A program made the position numbers and the translations under genes. Positions 61,607-64,000 of a stretch of 64,000 bases of DNA are shown here, piece by piece. Source of the DNA: Punica granatum (lineage: Eukaryota; Streptophyta; Magnoliopsida; Myrtales; Lythraceae); assembly GCF_007655135.1 (NCBI RefSeq), contig NC_045134.1, forward strand, positions 18,996,568 to 19,060,567. The letters are read 5' to 3'. The notes beneath the pieces are model-generated. The model ran no database searches. It worked only from the letters and a program-made list of their open reading frames with translations, and was not told the DNA's origin. Position 1 is the first letter of the stretch; every line of letters begins with the position of its first letter.

Positions 61607-62680
61607 CTAGGATGACCGCTTCCCACCCTTTTGCTTCCTCTGCTTGAGTTTCAACTTCACTTTGACACCATTCTCGATGATTGCCTGAACAACGATCCCG
61701 AGCTTCCCCTCCAACAACTCCCCTCTCCTTGGAGTGTACACCACGTCGTATATGTCGTCAGCCAAAGCCCTCTGAGCCAGTACTTCCCCAACAGCCTGAC
61801 ATGCCCTGGCATTCCTTGTTGAAGTGAGGTCGAACTTCATGTCCTTAGAGATTGAATGAGCCACGACCACAACCTTACTCGTCACCCTGTGGACAATGCA
61901 GGCACGCACCGAGGCCTTTGAAATAAAAATGTCCAAGCAAAATGGCTCGTGGTAAGGTCCAGTAACTTCATTGAAGGTCGGGACCCGCAACTTCCTCTTC
62001 TCCTCTTCCTTTGAACTGCCCATCTCGTAGGATCCATCGAGCAAATGCCAAGGCCTATCGTCCCTTGTTGTCAACTTCTTCACATTGTGAAGCTTTTCAA
62101 CTTTGGAAGGGGAGTTTCGGATGGGATCCTCCTTTTCGTTGACCCCCTTGGGGTCTTCTTTATGCTTCGGGGACTTCTTCCTGTGGAAGTCGAATTTGTA
62201 CTCCTCAAACTCCTTAGATGCCCTGTCAAGTTTGTAGAAGAGGCTCCCACGGATTCTCATATTGTCAATCTCGTCAAAGTCAAGATCAGGGCCACCACCC
62301 CCTTCATTAGATAATGTCTCATTATGTCCTGCTGGCTCCTCTACTGACTCGATGAAATTTCCTCCATCTGAATTCCCAGTAGTATTTCCATGCCATGCTT
62401 GAGACAACCCTGCAGAGACCCGCCAAGCCTCAGCATCCACAACTTCAATTGAGTAACAACCCGACGGAGGCTCGGTGCCCTGAAAGAACGGAGAAAGGTT
62501 CAGGTGCGTCCCTGCAAAAGACCAATTACCCTTCCTTGGTCCATCACAGGGCGACCCGGGTTCCGATTTTCCGATTCCCTCATTGAGAGAGACCGAGGCC
62601 CTCGAACAGAATCTCCGACCAAGCCAAGATTCTAGCATGCCCGCAAGCAGAATGACTCTTCTTGGGCAATATAACGCCAT
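61607..62680 (-). CDS. uL18-like (ribosomal L18p/L5e family) protein, 357 aa, intact
   Basis: Single open exon. The N-terminus MALYCPRRVILLAGMLESWL and following RRFCSRASVS is Arg-rich and poor in acidic residues at first, which suits an organelle presequence (inference). A charged middle region with KKSPKHKEDPKGVNEKEDP and RDDRPWHLLDGSYEMG leads to the family domain in the last ~110 residues: LDIFISKASVRACIVHRVTS, RNARACQAVGEVLAQRALAD, DDIYDVVYTPRRGELLEGKL and a basic tail, KLKQRKQKGGKRSS. The layout resembles plant L18p/L5e-family proteins such as Arabidopsis At3g22450, which are longer than bacterial uL18. The role would be ribosome-associated or 5S-RNA-binding-like, unproven. It is the parent of the fragments in all three units and at 1634-1951. 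Confidence 0.85.
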   Translation of the reverse strand: MALYCPRRVILLAGMLESWLGRRFCSRASVSLNEGIGKSEPGSPCDGPRKGNWSFAGTHLNLSPFFQGTEPPSGCYSIEVVDAEAWRVSAGLSQAWHGNTTGNSDGGNFIESVEEPAGHNETLSNEGGGGPDLDFDEIDNMRIRGSLFYKLDRASKEFEEYKFDFHRKKSPKHKEDPKGVNEKEDPIRNSPSKVEKLHNVKKLTTRDDRPWHLLDGSYEMGSSKEEEKRKLRVPTFNEVTGPYHEPFCLDIFISKASVRACIVHRVTSKVVVVAHSISKDMKFDLTSTRNARACQAVGEVLAQRALADDIYDVVYTPRRGELLEGKLGIVVQAIIENGVKVKLKLKQRKQKGGKRSS

Positions 62681-64000
62681 GTTATGCCTCTAGGTTATCA
62701 AAGATAGTTTAGTTGAGCCACTGCCACAGCAACATCTCAAGTGGTTTTTCATTGGAGCAAACCATCGAACGGTTGGTCTGCAGGAGGGGATGATTGGGTT
62801 CCAAGCGAGCTGCAGGTAGAGGTTCCATTTTCTTCTTCTTCTTAAGCATACACAGGCCGATCGAATTAAAAACTCAACTTCCCCAAATCGCGAGACTCAT
62901 AGCACTCAAAGTAGAGACGTCCATGGCTCGAATTGTGATTTGCAGAGCGCCTGCGGGGAAGAGCTGAGCAGAAGCGATGAGGACGAGGGAACGTTGTAAC
63001 GGCAGGGTGAAGTGAACAGCTTCTTCGAAGAATTCTACCAGTACCCCTATACTTTTGTCTGTTTGATACTGGTCCCTGTAATTTTTAAAATTTAACATTA
63101 AGCCCTCTAACTTTGAGAAACATGGAAAGGTGCCCCACCGTTAGCAGTACGTTGCCGTTACCGCCTATAACTAAAACCATGTTCAGGCGCAACTCATCGT
63201 CACTGTTTAGATAAACTTTTGTTAAGGAGTATGGAGGGGAAGAGGTGTTATGCTAAGAGAGCTTAAGGAAGTTTAAAGAGGGCGATGAGTTGAAAGTGTT
63301 TGAAAGAGTTTCAAAAGTCTCATTTTGATATTTTGTTAAAGGGTACTAAAGCTTTTAGAAGTGTTTTCATAATTTGACAACCTTATTTGGTTGATATTTT
63401 TATAAAATTTAGAGGGTTCTCCTTGATTTGTAAAAAAAAAAAATTAAAAACTCCCAAAGCTTCAAAATTTGAAGTTCAAAAAATGGGCTGTGAGTTTTGA
63501 ACACCTAGAAAATTTGGAGTTAAAAAAATGGATTCAAATCACGCATTGGACATCATGTAGGACAATACTTTATATTGGATTACTTGCACGGCCTGTGGCT
63601 GGACACACCTGTTCCGTGAGCTTGCAGGATATTTACGTGAACCGTGAAATTAGTCAGGCGAACTCCGAACACCCTGCATTATTAAAAAAAATCTAAATTT
63701 TTCACATTTTCAAATTTTGCCCCATCTTGTCCCTCCCCTTTCTCTCCTACTTAGCTTACAACTCACTCAGGCCCGTTTTTCGTACGTCCTTCTGCCTCAG
63801 AACCTCGGGCTTCCACTTGGACAAGAGGCACTTATCATCGATAGGGTTGAAACGATATGAACAATTGAGCGTGGCTGAAATCAGGGATAGACAAACCCTT
63901 GCTTCAGGGTCGGGAATTCCCCCTGCTGATATTGTAAAATTCAATTAATTAAGCATGCAAAAATTTAAAATTACAAGTTTTGCCCCAAAAATGGTCCATA
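62681..64000. other. 5' flank of the uL18-like gene and unassigned sequence
   Basis: The first ~300 bp are the likely promoter and 5' untranslated region of the uL18-like gene. From 63000 onward are AT-rich tracts and short ORFs (for example 73 codons at 63727-63948 on the plus strand, 62 codons antisense to it) without recognisable domains. Confidence 0.45.

Noticed and set aside
63727..63948. 73-codon ORF with a plausible-looking C-terminus (LASGSGIPPADIVKF)
   Set aside because: No recognised family, no neighbouring exons, and an equally long antisense ORF; not enough to call a gene.
1..64000. tRNA, rRNA or CRISPR features
   Set aside because: I saw no cloverleaf-compatible A/B boxes, rRNA-like blocks or regularly spaced short repeats; the tRNA-like words at 30263 and 43106 are retroelement primer-binding sites.

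Overview
The window is nuclear DNA of a flowering plant, most likely a eudicot. It has GT-AG introns, plant-type glutamate receptor-like (GLR) genes, F-box/FBD/LRR genes, and a typical plant transposon load. I cannot name the genus from the sequence. Only one gene looks intact: a uL18-like ribosomal-family gene on the minus strand at 61607-62680. Almost everything else is relic or mobile.

The backbone is a tandemly repeated segment. Unit 1 covers about 7567-26705, unit 2 about 27248-50100, and unit 3 about 50440-60712. In plus-strand order each unit carries: a broken F-box/LRR gene (+), a short antisense-oriented fragment of the uL18-like gene, an eight-exon clade-II-type GLR gene (-), a hAT-like non-autonomous element with an 8-bp target duplication, and in units 2 and 3 the missing LRR exons of the F-box gene. 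Unit 3 abuts the intact uL18-like gene, so the units probably grew from an ancestral tail-to-tail F-box/uL18 pair next to a GLR gene.

All three GLR copies are disabled, each differently. Copy A (18581-24288) has eight splice-compatible exons and 917 codons but one in-frame TAG at codon 383. Copy B (31135-46660) has two nonsense codons, a 6.6-kb Ty3/gypsy element exactly at the exon 4/intron 4 border, and a 3.3-kb LTR-like element inside exon 7. Copy C (52641-58040) has two 1-bp deletions, a lost splice acceptor and two nonsense codons.

Insertions private to single units give clean empty-site comparisons. Unit 1 holds a 7.2-kb Mutator-like element (7988-15236) with ~0.9-1.0-kb terminal inverted repeats, a perfect 9-bp target duplication, a decayed transposase, a 30-bp minisatellite and an antisense GRF-zinc-finger/transmembrane gene; it also holds a 232-bp MITE. 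Unit 2 holds the gypsy element, the 3.3-kb LTR-like element and a 611-bp TRIM element with LTRs, primer-binding site, polypurine tract and target duplication. Unit 3 holds a 181-bp hAT-like MITE. A second, inverted relative of the 3.3-kb LTR-like element lies at 3668-6871.

The left 7.5 kb (a uL18 3' fragment, unassigned sequence, an LTR-like element) and the right 1.3 kb hold no gene I can recognise. I found no RNA gene, CRISPR array or new defence-type system. The most unusual content is the triplicated GLR/F-box segment with independent inactivation of each copy, and the composition of the Mutator-like element.
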